Part shown: piece after piece, positions 30,581-38,481 of the stretch | Position numbering within the stretch: position 1 is the stretch's first letter | How the letters are laid out: every line of letters starts with the position of its first letter | Source: CAYYIS01 sp964470965 | Lineage (GTDB): Bacteria > JAAXHH01 > JABIQT01 | Reading direction: 5' to 3' | Assembly (NCBI GenBank): GCA_964470965.1 | Contig: CAYYIS010000043.1 | Span: 1-41,311, forward strand | DNA: 41,311 nucleotides | The notes under the pieces: model-generated | Seen by the model: the letters and a program-made list of their open reading frames with translations, nothing else | Databases searched by the model: none | What the model was told of the DNA's origin: nothing | Translations under genes and position numbers: made by a program

Positions 30581-31903
30581 TTATGCCCGTCCCCGAACTT
30601 TGCCACGTCGCATGAACCCCTCATAATGGCGTGTTACCAGATGGGATTCAATTTGCTGAAGCGTATCGAGAGCGACACCTACAACGATCAGCAGCGACGT
30701 CCCTCCGAAGAAGGAAGAAGCGCTGATGGACACGTTCATACTCCGGATGATCAGGAACGGCACCACCGCGATGAACGCCAAGAAAATCGCTCCTGGAAGC
30801 GTAATCCGTGTTAAGATGCGATCCAGATAATCGGCGGTTCGTTTTCCAGGCCGAATGCCCGGTACAAATCCTCCCACACGCTTCATGTTATCCGCCACAT
30901 CTACCGGATTGAATATGATGGCGGTGTAGAAATACGTAAAGAAAACTATCAGAAGTCCATAAAACACATCGTATAACGTAGCCCCTGGCTGGAACCATTC
31001 AGACATGGTCTGCATAGCCATGCTATCTGGCCAGAATGTCGCCAGCGTTCCTGGAGCAAACATAATAGACTGCGCAAATATAATAGGCATTACACCCGCG
31101 GCATTCACACGTAGCGGCAGGTGTGTACTCTGTCCCCCATATACCTTGCGTCCGACCACACGCCTCGGGTATTGTACCACAATTCGTCTTTGTCCCTGCG
31201 TTATCAGCACAATCGAGGCAATGATAAGCACCCAGATGGCGATCAAAACAATCTCAACCAGAACGGGACGGAGACCGTTTATGACCGCTTCCGCTTCCTG
31301 TTGAATAGCAATCGGAAACTGCGCGATAATACCGGCGAAGATGATTAAGGATATGCCATTTCCGATCCCTCGTTCCTGTATCTGTTCACCCAGCCACATC
31401 AGGAAGACAGTACCTGTGGTCATGGTCAGTATCGTAAGGGCCTGAAACGAAAAACCGGGAGCAACAACAGCGGATCGCCCTAATTCATCTCCGATACTTT
31501 CGAGCCAGATACTGATGCCCCATGCCTGGACCATCGCAAGTCCAACCGTCCCGTAGCGTGTGTACTGGTTTATCTTCTTCTGCCCTTCCTGCCCTTCCTT
31601 CTGGAGTTTTTGCAGAAACGGCACCATCGATCCCAGGAGCTGGAGCACGATCGAGGCACTGATATAGGGCATCACGCCTAGCGCGAAGATGGTAGCCCGT
31701 TCGAATGCACCGCCCACAAAAAGGTTATACAACCCGAATATCGTACCGCCCATCCGGCTGAAAAACGACGCCAACACCTCATGGTCGATACCCGGCGTCG
31801 GAATCTGCCCGCCGATTCGATAAACTGCCAGAAGCGCCAGGGTAAACAGAATCCGGTTGCGTAACTCTGGTATACGAAATGCGTTCTGAAAACTCTCAAG
31901 CAT
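30581..31903 (-). CDS. secY: preprotein translocase subunit SecY
   Basis: Channel-forming core of SecYEG. 440 residues with ten membrane helices. Recognisable blocks: YRIGGQIPTPGID near the start, the TM2/plug region GAFERATIFALGVMPYISAS, the cytoplasmic loop VGRKVYGGQSTHLPLRVNAA, GVMPIIFAQSIM, and GFVPGIRPGKRTADYLDRIL. The start codon shares one base with the rplO stop, so the two are translationally coupled. Confidence 0.98.
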   Translation of the reverse strand: MLESFQNAFRIPELRNRILFTLALLAVYRIGGQIPTPGIDHEVLASFFSRMGGTIFGLYNLFVGGAFERATIFALGVMPYISASIVLQLLGSMVPFLQKLQKEGQEGQKKINQYTRYGTVGLAMVQAWGISIWLESIGDELGRSAVVAPGFSFQALTILTMTTGTVFLMWLGEQIQERGIGNGISLIIFAGIIAQFPIAIQQEAEAVINGLRPVLVEIVLIAIWVLIIASIVLITQGQRRIVVQYPRRVVGRKVYGGQSTHLPLRVNAAGVMPIIFAQSIMFAPGTLATFWPDSMAMQTMSEWFQPGATLYDVFYGLLIVFFTYFYTAIIFNPVDVADNMKRVGGFVPGIRPGKRTADYLDRILTRITLPGAIFLAFIAVVPFLIIRSMNVSISASSFFGGTSLLIVVGVALDTLQQIESHLVTRHYEGFMRRGKVRGRA

Positions 31904-32346
31904 CAGACAAGCACCTCGACCGTTCCCCCGGCAGCCTGGATTTTTTCTTTCGCGGAGGCGCTGAATGCATGCGCTTTCACATTAAGTGCGACTTCGATAT
32001 CGCCTTGGCCGAGGATTTTAATCGGCTGGTCACTATGCCGTACGAGGCGATGGCTTTTCAAAACTTCCGGTTCTACCACCGTATCCTTATCCCAATCCTT
32101 CAAGTCTTCCAGGTTGAGGACTTGATAGTTCTTTCTGAAAATATTGGTGAAACCGCGCTTTGGGAGGCGACGAATCAAGCGCATCTGACCGCCTTCAAAC
32201 GAAGGATGAAGTTTCTTGCCCGATCGCGATTTTTGTCCCTTATGTCCCCGGCAGGAGGTCTTGCCATGCCCTGAGCCAGGTCCACGGCCAATCCGTTTGA
32301 TCTTTCGGATCGAACCGGAGGCGAATTGTAATTTGCTGCAATCCAT
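31903..32346 (-). CDS. rplO: 50S ribosomal protein L15
   Basis: 147 residues. The extended N-terminal arm (KRIGRGPGSGHGKTSCRGHK, RSGKKLHPSFEGGQ) reaches into 23S rRNA; RRLPKRGFTN and a C-terminal domain ending with AAGGTVEVLV complete the family pattern. It is separated from rpmD by an unusually long gap of 116 bases. Confidence 0.97.
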   Translation of the reverse strand: MDCSKLQFASGSIRKIKRIGRGPGSGHGKTSCRGHKGQKSRSGKKLHPSFEGGQMRLIRRLPKRGFTNIFRKNYQVLNLEDLKDWDKDTVVEPEVLKSHRLVRHSDQPIKILGQGDIEVALNVKAHAFSASAKEKIQAAGGTVEVLV

Positions 32347-32391
32347 AGTTACCTGCTTTCCTGACGGTTATTCTACTATCTCCAACAGGAC

Positions 32392-32418
32392 AGAGCTACG
32401 CTTGGTTTCCGTAGTTCT
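32392..32418 (-). other. stem-loop between rpmD and rplO
   Basis: Within the 116-base gap, AGAGCTACG (32392-32400) pairs with CGTAGTTCT (32410-32418), 8 of 9 pairs, loop 9. No T-run follows, so it is not an ordinary terminator; a processing or regulatory role is possible. Confidence 0.3.
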
Positions 32419-32462
32419 CCCGCTGTCTTACGTGTCGTTGTTTTGTTCGGGTTTGGTATCGG

Positions 32463-32660
32463 TTAAGAGGTGCCCTCTTCGACGGTTTCTACCTCAATAA
32501 GATGCGTTATCTTATTGATCATCCCCCGGATTTGCGGCGTATCATTGTGTATGACGCTTTGATGCATTCTTCGGATACCCAGCGCTTCCAACGTCAGGCG
32601 CTGTTTGCGAACTCGGCCGATTGCACTACGTCGCTGTGTCACACGTATTCGCGTCGTCAT
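32463..32660 (-). CDS. rpmD: 50S ribosomal protein L30
   Basis: 65 residues, slightly long for L30 (usually about 60). RVTQRRSAIGRVRKQRLTLE, LGIRRMHQSVIHNDTPQIRG and MINKITHLIEVE match the family. It starts 3 bases after the rpsE stop. Confidence 0.96.
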   Translation of the reverse strand: MTTRIRVTQRRSAIGRVRKQRLTLEALGIRRMHQSVIHNDTPQIRGMINKITHLIEVETVEEGTS

Positions 32661-32663
32661 GGT

Positions 32664-33185
32664 TTATCCTCTCAACTCCTCGACATCGATTCCACGCGCC
32701 TGTGCAATCTCCGCGGCGACCTTGAGACTCTTCAATCCCTGCAACGTCGCTTTCGCGACATTGTACGGGTTCGACGAGCCCAGTGACTTGGTCAGGATAT
32801 TATGTACGCCGGCCATTTCCAACACGGCGCGAGCGGCATCACCGGCTATTACTCCGGTACCCGGCGCCGCCGGTTTGAGAATCACCTCCGCGGCACTGAA
32901 CCGCCCGATTACTTGATGGGGGATCGTGCCTTTGACCACCGGTACCTGATACAGGTGTTTTTTGGCCGTTTCTGTAGCTTTACGAATCGCTTCCGACAGT
33001 TCCAGGGCCTTGCCCATACCGAGCCCAACATGCCCTTTGCCGTCCCCGACAGCGGTCAAAGCGTTAAAGCTGAATGTTCGTCCGCCTTTGACCACCTTGG
33101 CGACTCGGTTGATATCGACCAGTCGTTCCGATAGGTCGAATTCATCAGCGTTGATTCTTGGCAATCTATACTCCCTTCGTTGCAT
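32664..33185 (-). CDS. rpsE: 30S ribosomal protein S5
   Basis: Fidelity protein at the mRNA entry site. 173 residues from ATG 33185 (MQRREYRLPRINADEFDLSE). The double-stranded RNA-binding part has INRVAKVVKGGRTFSFNAL and VGDGKGHVGLGMGKA; the C-terminal part has PAAPGTGVIAGDAARAVLEM and AGVHNILTKSLGSSNPYNVA. A GTG 16 codons upstream overlaps rplR by 29 bases and adds unfamiliar residues, so it is rejected; the chosen ATG has only a weak GGAA upstream. Confidence 0.93.
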   Translation of the reverse strand: MQRREYRLPRINADEFDLSERLVDINRVAKVVKGGRTFSFNALTAVGDGKGHVGLGMGKALELSEAIRKATETAKKHLYQVPVVKGTIPHQVIGRFSAAEVILKPAAPGTGVIAGDAARAVLEMAGVHNILTKSLGSSNPYNVAKATLQGLKSLKVAAEIAQARGIDVEELRG

Positions 33186-33204
33186 CTGTTCCGGGTAACG
33201 CCTG

Positions 33205-33579
33205 TTAAAATTCCAAGCCGCTTTCCCGTGCACCTTCCGCCAACGCTTTCACGCGACCGTGATAGAGATAACCGCCCCGGTCGAACGAAATTACTTCGAT
33301 GCCCTTTTCACGGGCTTTCTGTCCCAGGACCAGTCCGACGACTTTACTTTGAGCGCTCTTATCCATCTCACCCTCTAGTTTTTCCCGTACTTCAGCGGAA
33401 AGCGTCGAAGCAGAAGTCAGTGTCACACCTGAATCGTCATCAACCACCTGGGCATAGATGTGCTTCGAGCTTCGGAATATGCAGAGGCGCGGTCGCTCAC
33501 CGCTGCCGCTTATTTTCTTTCGGACCCTGCGGTGCCGATTTTTACGCATCTGTATCCGTCGTAACATTTTCTTTGACAT
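33205..33579 (-). CDS. rplR: 50S ribosomal protein L18
   Basis: 124 residues; binds 5S rRNA in the central protuberance. Basic N-terminus (RRIQMRKNRHRRVRKKISGS), then RPRLCIFRSSKHIYAQVVDD, VVGLVLGQKAREKGIEVISF and DRGGYLYHGRVKALAEGARE. A GGAGT/AGGT ribosome site precedes the ATG. Confidence 0.97.
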   Translation of the reverse strand: MSKKMLRRIQMRKNRHRRVRKKISGSGERPRLCIFRSSKHIYAQVVDDDSGVTLTSASTLSAEVREKLEGEMDKSAQSKVVGLVLGQKAREKGIEVISFDRGGYLYHGRVKALAEGARESGLEF

Positions 33580-33601
33580 GACCTACTCCGATATCCTTTC
33601 G

Positions 33602-34135
33602 TTAGACACCGGTCTTACCGGCTTTACGCCGTACATACTCACCTTCATACATGATACCCTTGCCTTTATACGGCTCGGGTTTCTTGAAGGCACGAATGAT
33701 GGACGCCACCTGGCCTACCAGCTGTTTGTCAATCCCGGTCACCTGAATTTTGTTCTGATCGACCGCTATGCTGATTTCCGGCGGTGACTGGAATATTATA
33801 GGGTGAGAAAATCCAAGCAAAAGGGTAAGGTTCTGACCTTTTACCTCCGCTCGATATCCGACCCCTTGGATCTCAAGCGTTTTGCGGTATCCATCCGTAA
33901 CGCCCTGAACCATGTTGGCGATTAAAGACCGCGTCAAACCATGCAGCGCCCGGCCATCATTGGTTTCTTCCGATCGCGTAACGATGATCCTACCGTCTTC
34001 TAATTTAACAGAAATCAACGGGTGAACCGACTGTGACAGTTCTCCCTTCGGACCTTTAACCTTGACCAAATCCTCATCGATTTTCACGTCAACACCGGAA
34101 GGGATGGCTATCGGCATTTTTCCAATTCTTGACAC
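33602..34135 (-). CDS. rplF: 50S ribosomal protein L6
   Basis: 177 residues with the two duplicated L6 folds. SRIGKMPIAIPSGVDV, VKGPKGELSQSVHP, ALHGLTRSLIANMVQGVTDG, and in the second copy EIQGVGYRAEVKG, ending with PEPYKGKGIMYEGEYVRRKA GKTGV. Lies at the base of the L7/L12 stalk near the factor-binding site. Confidence 0.98.
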   Translation of the reverse strand: MSRIGKMPIAIPSGVDVKIDEDLVKVKGPKGELSQSVHPLISVKLEDGRIIVTRSEETNDGRALHGLTRSLIANMVQGVTDGYRKTLEIQGVGYRAEVKGQNLTLLLGFSHPIIFQSPPEISIAVDQNKIQVTGIDKQLVGQVASIIRAFKKPEPYKGKGIMYEGEYVRRKAGKTGV

Positions 34136-34171
34136 GGTTCTTCTCCCTTTACTTCTTGCAACTGGTACAAG

Positions 34172-34570
34172 CTACCACACTTGGCAGAGAACCTCACCGC
34201 CTGTTAAGGTCTGACGCGCCTGCCTGTCCGTGAGGATACCCTTCGGCGTAGTGAGTATCGCAATTCCAAGGCCGTTGAGCACCCGCGGCACACTGGCCGC
34301 TTTCACATAAACGCGGCGCCCCGGTTTACTCACGCGATTGAGCACGGATATTACAGACTCGCCGGTCGGGCCATATTTCAAATACACCTTTATAATGCCC
34401 TGCTTGTTGTCATCAATTACTACAAAATTATTTATGTACTTCTGTTCCAACAAAATACGTGCGATTTCTTTCTTCACGTTTGACGCCGGAATTTCGACTT
34501 TCACATGTTTGGCCTGACATGCATTCCTTATCCGGGTCAGCATATCTGAAATCGGGTCTGTCATCGACAT
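34172..34570 (-). CDS. rpsH: 30S ribosomal protein S8
   Basis: 132 residues. TDPISDMLTRIRNACQAKHV at the N-terminus and VSKPGRRVYVKAASVPRVLN, LGIAILTTPKGILTDRQARQ near the end are the family hallmarks. S8 is the spc-operon repressor in E. coli, but whether this holds here cannot be read from the sequence. The first ATG is favoured because GGGAG lies about 7 bases before it. Confidence 0.98.
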   Translation of the reverse strand: MSMTDPISDMLTRIRNACQAKHVKVEIPASNVKKEIARILLEQKYINNFVVIDDNKQGIIKVYLKYGPTGESVISVLNRVSKPGRRVYVKAASVPRVLNGLGIAILTTPKGILTDRQARQTLTGGEVLCQVW

Positions 34571-34612
34571 CGGTTATCTCTCCCCCATAACGAAACCAGA
34601 GTAAGCAGAGCG

Positions 34613-34798
34613 CTACCAGCTGGCTTTTGTAACCCCAGGAATCTCTCCCTGCAAGGCAAGCTCCCGGAAGCAGATGCGACAGATACCGAATCGACGCATG
34701 TACGCACGGGGCCGACCACACCGCCTGCACCTGTTGTACGCTCTGACTTTGTATTTTGGCTTTCGTTTCGCTTTTGCAATCAACGATTTCTTAGCCAC
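34613..34798 (-). CDS. rpsN: 30S ribosomal protein S14, zinc-type
   Basis: 61 residues, the short type Z form. C24-x2-C27 and C40-x2-C43 (RCRRCGRPR, ICRICFREL) hold zinc. The N-terminus is basic (AKKSLIAKAKRKPKYKVRAY) and the end is GEIPGVTKASW. The presence of the zinc form as the operon copy indicates no zinc-free replacement at this locus. Confidence 0.98.
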   Translation of the reverse strand: MAKKSLIAKAKRKPKYKVRAYNRCRRCGRPRAYMRRFGICRICFRELALQGEIPGVTKASW

Positions 34799-34825
34799 GT
34801 ATTTTCCTCACTCCTCATATTGCCG

Positions 34826-35365
34826 CTAACGACGGAACGGCATCCCGAACTGTTTAAGCAACTCAGCGCTTTCCTCGTCTGTTTTCGCAGTGGTAACGAT
34901 CGTCACATCCATGCCACGAAACTGATCGACACGATCGTAATCGATTTCAGGGAAGATGGTCTGCTCCATCAGGCCAAGGGTATAGTTCCCACGACCGTCG
35001 AACGATCGATTCGGCACACCGCGAAAATCACGAATTCGGGGTATTGCCAAGTTAATCAGTCGATCGAGAAACTCATACATCCTTTGGCCCCGTAACGTCA
35101 CCCGGCAACCAACCGGCATGCCTTCACGAATCTTGAAATTCGAGATTGATTTTTTCGCCCTGGTAATCACAGCTTTCTGGCCGGTAATCGCCGTCAGTTC
35201 CGAAGCCGCGCTATCGAGTAGGCTCGCATTCTGGGAACCTTCGCCGATCCCCATGTTCACAACGATTTTCTCTACACGGGGCACCTGCATAATGTTACTG
35301 TATTCAAATGTTTTTATCAAATCTGGTACAATATCACTTCGATATCTGTCTTTCAGACGTGCCAT
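34826..35365 (-). CDS. rplE: 50S ribosomal protein L5
   Basis: 179 residues. Binds 5S rRNA and contacts P-site tRNA. VPRVEKIVVNMGIGEGSQNA, ITGQKAVITRAKKSISNFKI, REGMPVGCRVTLRGQRMYEF, IPRIRDFRGVPNRSFDGRGN and the C-terminal GMDVTIVTTAKTDEESAELL match the family throughout. Confidence 0.98.
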   Translation of the reverse strand: MARLKDRYRSDIVPDLIKTFEYSNIMQVPRVEKIVVNMGIGEGSQNASLLDSAASELTAITGQKAVITRAKKSISNFKIREGMPVGCRVTLRGQRMYEFLDRLINLAIPRIRDFRGVPNRSFDGRGNYTLGLMEQTIFPEIDYDRVDQFRGMDVTIVTTAKTDEESAELLKQFGMPFRR

Positions 35366-35405
35366 TGCTCATCCCTCTCTGGTGCTACAAAACATCACTG
35401 CCCGA

Positions 35406-35633
35406 TTATTCAGTTTCTTCTACGGTTACCACATTAGACGCATGGATAGGCGCTTCCTTCTCTACACGCCCCCCCCGTGGATTAACCTGAGTCGGCCGGG
35501 TATGTCGAACGATAAAATTGACCCCTTCAACGATGACTCGATTTTTGGCGGGAATCGTTTTCAGCACCCGCCCGGTCTTACCTCTATTATCGCCCGCGAT
35601 TACCAGGACCGTGTCACCCTTCTTGACATGCAT
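35406..35633 (-). CDS. rplX: 50S ribosomal protein L24, short form
   Basis: 75 residues; L24 is usually about 100-105. The KOW fold is present (HVKKGDTVLVIAGDNRGKTG, VLKTIPAKNRVIVEGVNFIV), followed by RHTRPTQVNPRGGRVEKEAP and IHASNVVTVEETE. The usual C-terminal segment after the NV strand is missing, and the stop is clean. AAGGAAG precedes the ATG. It starts the folding of 23S rRNA early in assembly. Confidence 0.95.
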   Translation of the reverse strand: MHVKKGDTVLVIAGDNRGKTGRVLKTIPAKNRVIVEGVNFIVRHTRPTQVNPRGGRVEKEAPIHASNVVTVEETE

Positions 35634-35676
35634 CGCTTACTTCCTTATTTGGATTCCGAAATGTTCCATGCGCCTC

Positions 35677-36045
35677 TCACAAAACTTCCGGGGCGAGTGA
35701 AACGATTCTCATATATTCTTTTTCACGCAACTCGCGAGCGACAGGACCGAAAATCCGCGTGCCCTGTGGTTCGCCCTGTGTGTCGATCAATACGGCAGCA
35801 TTGTCATCGAAACGAATGTACGAGCCGTCTTTACGACGAACTTCTTTTTTGGATCGTACCACAACCGCCCGGGCCACATCACCCTTTTTTACCGTGCCTC
35901 CGGGTACCGCGTCCTTGACGCTCACCACAATCGTATCGCCGAGGTGCGCATACCGTCGGCCCGTTCCTCCGAGGACCTTAATGACTCGTACCTGTCGCGC
36001 ACCCGTGTTATCGGCTACATTTAACCAACTATATTCTTGAACCAT
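35677..36045 (-). CDS. rplN: 50S ribosomal protein L14
   Basis: 122 residues from ATG 36045 (MVQEYSWLNVADNTGARQVR), the standard length. An ATG three codons upstream is too close to the GGGA ribosome site, so the second is favoured. RYAHLGDTIVVSVKDAVPGG, VKKGDVARAVVVRSKKEVRR, FDDNAAVLIDTQGEPQGTRI and FGPVARELREKEYMRIVSLA fit the family. It forms a bridge to the 30S subunit. Confidence 0.97.
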   Translation of the reverse strand: MVQEYSWLNVADNTGARQVRVIKVLGGTGRRYAHLGDTIVVSVKDAVPGGTVKKGDVARAVVVRSKKEVRRKDGSYIRFDDNAAVLIDTQGEPQGTRIFGPVARELREKEYMRIVSLAPEVL

Positions 36046-36093
36046 GAACAGCATTCCCGTTAGAAGTAGGGAACCAGTGTCGAAACACTGATT

Positions 36094-36357
36094 CTAAACC
36101 TGTACCGCCCGTTCAACCACTTCAACCACACGCCAACGCTTCTGCTTGCTCAGCGGTCGCGTTTCGACAACACGGACGAGGTCCCCTGTCTGACAGGTGT
36201 TATCTCCGTCGTGGGCCATGAGTTTGGTTGATCGTTTGATATACCGTCCGTATAATGGGTGTTTGATCCTGCGATCCACAGACACCACAACGGTTTTGTC
36301 CATTTTATTACTTAAAACACGTCCCATTCGGACTTTACGCTGCCCGCGCTCACTCAT
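36094..36357 (-). CDS. rpsQ: 30S ribosomal protein S17
   Basis: 87 residues; OB-fold protein binding 16S rRNA helix 11. MGRVLSNKMDKTVVVSVDRR, IKHPLYGRYIKRSTKLMAHD and CQTGDLVRVVETRPLSKQKR WRVVEVVERAV match the family. Its ATG overlaps the rpmC stop by 4 bases (ATGA), so translation is coupled. Confidence 0.97.
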   Translation of the reverse strand: MSERGQRKVRMGRVLSNKMDKTVVVSVDRRIKHPLYGRYIKRSTKLMAHDGDNTCQTGDLVRVVETRPLSKQKRWRVVEVVERAVQV

Positions 36358-36614
36358 GCTTCTGCTCCTGATTCCTCACCGGAATCGGATACCTGGGAGC
36401 CCCCATCGCTGCCAGGGTTTCGAATCCCGAGTTCGCTTTCTCTAATTATGGTATGAATCTGGGCGATTTCCCGGCGCACCGATGAGATGCGCTTAGTATC
36501 CGAAGACTGCCGGGTCGCCTTCTGAAATTTCAGGTTATAGATCTCTTCTCTCAATTCAGCGACGCGATCCGTCAATTCTGATTCCGACAATTCACGCAGT
36601 TCATATGATTTCAT
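36354..36614 (-). CDS. rpmC: 50S ribosomal protein L29 with C-terminal extension
   Basis: 86 residues against the usual 60-70. The helical hairpin is normal (ELRELSESELTDRVAELREE, IYNLKFQKATRQ, RREIAQIHTIIRESELGI). A tail of about 22 residues follows, rich in Gly, Ser, Asp and Glu (RNPGSDGGSQVSDSGEESGA EA). L29 sits at the tunnel exit where it binds targeting factors, so the tail could be exposed there (inference). Overlaps rpsQ by 4 bases. Confidence 0.95.
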   Translation of the reverse strand: MKSYELRELSESELTDRVAELREEIYNLKFQKATRQSSDTKRISSVRREIAQIHTIIRESELGIRNPGSDGGSQVSDSGEESGAEA

Positions 36615-36622
36615 CAGCGGAC

Positions 36623-37042
36623 CTACCCTTCGACATCATCACGGGAGACAAACCGTGTCTTGATTGGGAGCTTATGCTGTGCCAGGCGCATGGCTTCCCG
36701 AGCCAGTGCCTCCGGTACGCCCCGTAACTCAAAAAGAATCCGACCGGGTTTGACGACCGTCACCCAGTGTGCTGGAGTTCCCTTACCTTTTCCCATACGT
36801 GTTTCGGCCGGTTTTTCAGTCAAAGGTTTATCAGGGAATACCCGAATCCACAACTTACCGCCTCGGCGGATATGATGGATCATGGCGATACGCGCTGCTT
36901 CGATCTGCCGGTTGGAAATCCAACCCGGGGCAAGCGCCTGAACACCATAATCACCGAATTGCAAGGATGACCCTCGAGTTGCTTTACCGGTCATTCTGCC
37001 ACGCTGCTGTTTCCGGTATTTCAGACGCTTAGGCATTAACAT
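36623..37042 (-). CDS. rplP: 50S ribosomal protein L16
   Basis: 139 residues. MLMPKRLKYRKQQRGRMTGK, SLQFGDYGVQALAPGWISNR, QIEAARIAMIHHIRRGGKLW, IRVFPDKPLTEKPAETRMGK GKGTPAHWV and the C-terminal LAREAMRLAQHKLPIKTRFV fit the family. It helps shape the A-site tRNA path in the 50S. It lies 8 bases before rpmC. Confidence 0.98.
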   Translation of the reverse strand: MLMPKRLKYRKQQRGRMTGKATRGSSLQFGDYGVQALAPGWISNRQIEAARIAMIHHIRRGGKLWIRVFPDKPLTEKPAETRMGKGKGTPAHWVTVVKPGRILFELRGVPEALAREAMRLAQHKLPIKTRFVSRDDVEG

Positions 37043-37091
37043 TGGACGTTATCTCCTGCTCGCTGCAACCAAATTGTGACTGATACCATAT

Positions 37092-37781
37092 TTAAGATGA
37101 CCTAGCCTGTGAACGCGAGGTTTCGCGGGGTTGTTGATTTGCATCCTGCTCGTCGCCCAGGACCTCTCCCTTGCAGATCCAGACTTTTACGCCCACGCAT
37201 CCGTAAGTGGTATGTGCGGTTGACCGGGCATAATCGATATCAGCCCGCAATGTATGGAGCGGCACTCTACCGTCGTGGAACTCTTCTCTGCGCGCCATCT
37301 CTGCACCGCCCAGCCGGCCACTACACATTATTTTGATTCCTTCGGCCCCCATGCGCATGGCGGAGGTAATGGATTTCTTCATGGCACGCCTAAAGCTTAT
37401 ACGCCCTACCAGCTGCCGGGAGATACTGTCCGCTACAAGCTGTGCATCCAGCTCAGGACGCCGGATTTCCTGTATATTTATGTACACATCTTTACTGGTG
37501 AGATGCTGTAGTTCATCCTTGAGTTTATCAACCTCAGCACCTTTGCGGCCAATTACGATCCCCGGACGAGCGGTATGAATCGCTATGGTAACTTTCTTAG
37601 GACCTGAACGTTCTATTTCAACCCTTGAAATGCCTGCGCGCGACAGCCGACTTTTAACATAGCGTCTAATCATCAGATCTTCCTGCAGTAGATCCGCCAT
37701 GTTCTTATCTGAAAACCAGTTCGATTGCCATGTTTTTATAACACCGAGCCGGAACCCGATAGGATGCGTTTTTTGTCCCAC
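37092..37781 (-). CDS. rpsC: 30S ribosomal protein S3
   Basis: 229 residues. Start block GQKTHPIGFRLGVIKTWQSN, KH domain with PGIVIGRKGAEVDKL (GRKG loop), and C-terminal domain with SGRLGGAEMARREEFHDGRV, PLHTLRADIDYARSTAHTTY, GCVGVKVWICKGEVL. A polar tail of about 20 residues (DEQDANQQPRETSRSQARSS) ends it. It forms part of the mRNA entry helicase site. Confidence 0.98.
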   Translation of the reverse strand: MGQKTHPIGFRLGVIKTWQSNWFSDKNMADLLQEDLMIRRYVKSRLSRAGISRVEIERSGPKKVTIAIHTARPGIVIGRKGAEVDKLKDELQHLTSKDVYINIQEIRRPELDAQLVADSISRQLVGRISFRRAMKKSITSAMRMGAEGIKIMCSGRLGGAEMARREEFHDGRVPLHTLRADIDYARSTAHTTYGCVGVKVWICKGEVLGDEQDANQQPRETSRSQARSS

Positions 37782-37816
37782 GCTATACTCTCCTGTCTGA
37801 CAGAGGCAATAGTGAA

Positions 37817-38158
37817 TCAGTCATCCGATACCACCACTGTAATATGACTGGAACGTTTTTTCATTCTGGAGGCCATGCCGCGCGGACCGTAATGGATGCG
37901 CTTTTGCATAGGTCCACCGTCTACGTTTACGGTCTTCAGGTACAGATTTTCCGCGTCCATTTCGCCGCTGTCGTCCATGTTAACGGCATTGGCAACAGCC
38001 GAACGGACCGTTTTTTCCAAAGGACGGGCGGCGGCTTTGGGTACAAACTGCAGGATGTCCAAGGCTTCCTGTACCGATTTGCCTTTGATAAGATCCACTA
38101 CCTGACGGTATTTTCGCGCTGATCCTCTAACATGTCGCGCCATTGCACGGGCTTCCAT
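37817..38158 (-). CDS. rplV: 50S ribosomal protein L22
   Basis: 113 residues. ARHVRGSARKYRQVVDLIKG, KSVQEALDILQFVPKAAARP and the exit-tunnel hairpin VDGGPMQKRIHYGPRGMASR MKKRSSHITVVV match the family. The hairpin lines the tunnel where macrolides and arrest peptides act; its sequence looks ordinary. Confidence 0.98.
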   Translation of the reverse strand: MEARAMARHVRGSARKYRQVVDLIKGKSVQEALDILQFVPKAAARPLEKTVRSAVANAVNMDDSGEMDAENLYLKTVNVDGGPMQKRIHYGPRGMASRMKKRSSHITVVVSDD

Positions 38159-38184
38159 TCTACACTTCCCCTTTATCCTGAAGT

Positions 38185-38472
38185 CTACTTTAACTGGGTA
38201 GTTCGTTCGGTGACACGTCCGCTGTGGCCCCGATAGGTTCGGGTCGGAGCGAATTCGCCCAGTTTGTGTCCCACCATGTTTTCCGAAATATAAACTGGGA
38301 TAAATTTGTTGCCGTTATGTATCGCCAACGTGTGCCCTACAAAATCAGGCGTAATGGTGCAGGCGCGGCCCCAGGTACGCACCACTTTTTTGTCTCCGGT
38401 GCGGTTCATCTCTTCAATTTTCTTCTCGACACTGGGATCGATATACGGACCTTTTTTGATCGAACGAGCCAT
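38185..38472 (-). CDS. rpsS: 30S ribosomal protein S19
   Basis: 95 residues. ARSIKKGPYIDPSVEKKIEE, VRTWGRACTITPDFVGHTLA, IHNGNKFIPVYISENMVGHK and LGEFAPTRTYRGHSG are family blocks. Head protein next to S13. It lies 9 bases after the rplB stop. Confidence 0.98.
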   Translation of the reverse strand: MARSIKKGPYIDPSVEKKIEEMNRTGDKKVVRTWGRACTITPDFVGHTLAIHNGNKFIPVYISENMVGHKLGEFAPTRTYRGHSGRVTERTTQLK

Positions 38473-38481
38473 CCAGTTCTC

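Noticed and set aside
32664..33233. Longer rpsE start at the GTG at 33233
   Set aside because: It would overlap rplR by 29 bases, has its ribosome site too close and adds residues unlike S5.
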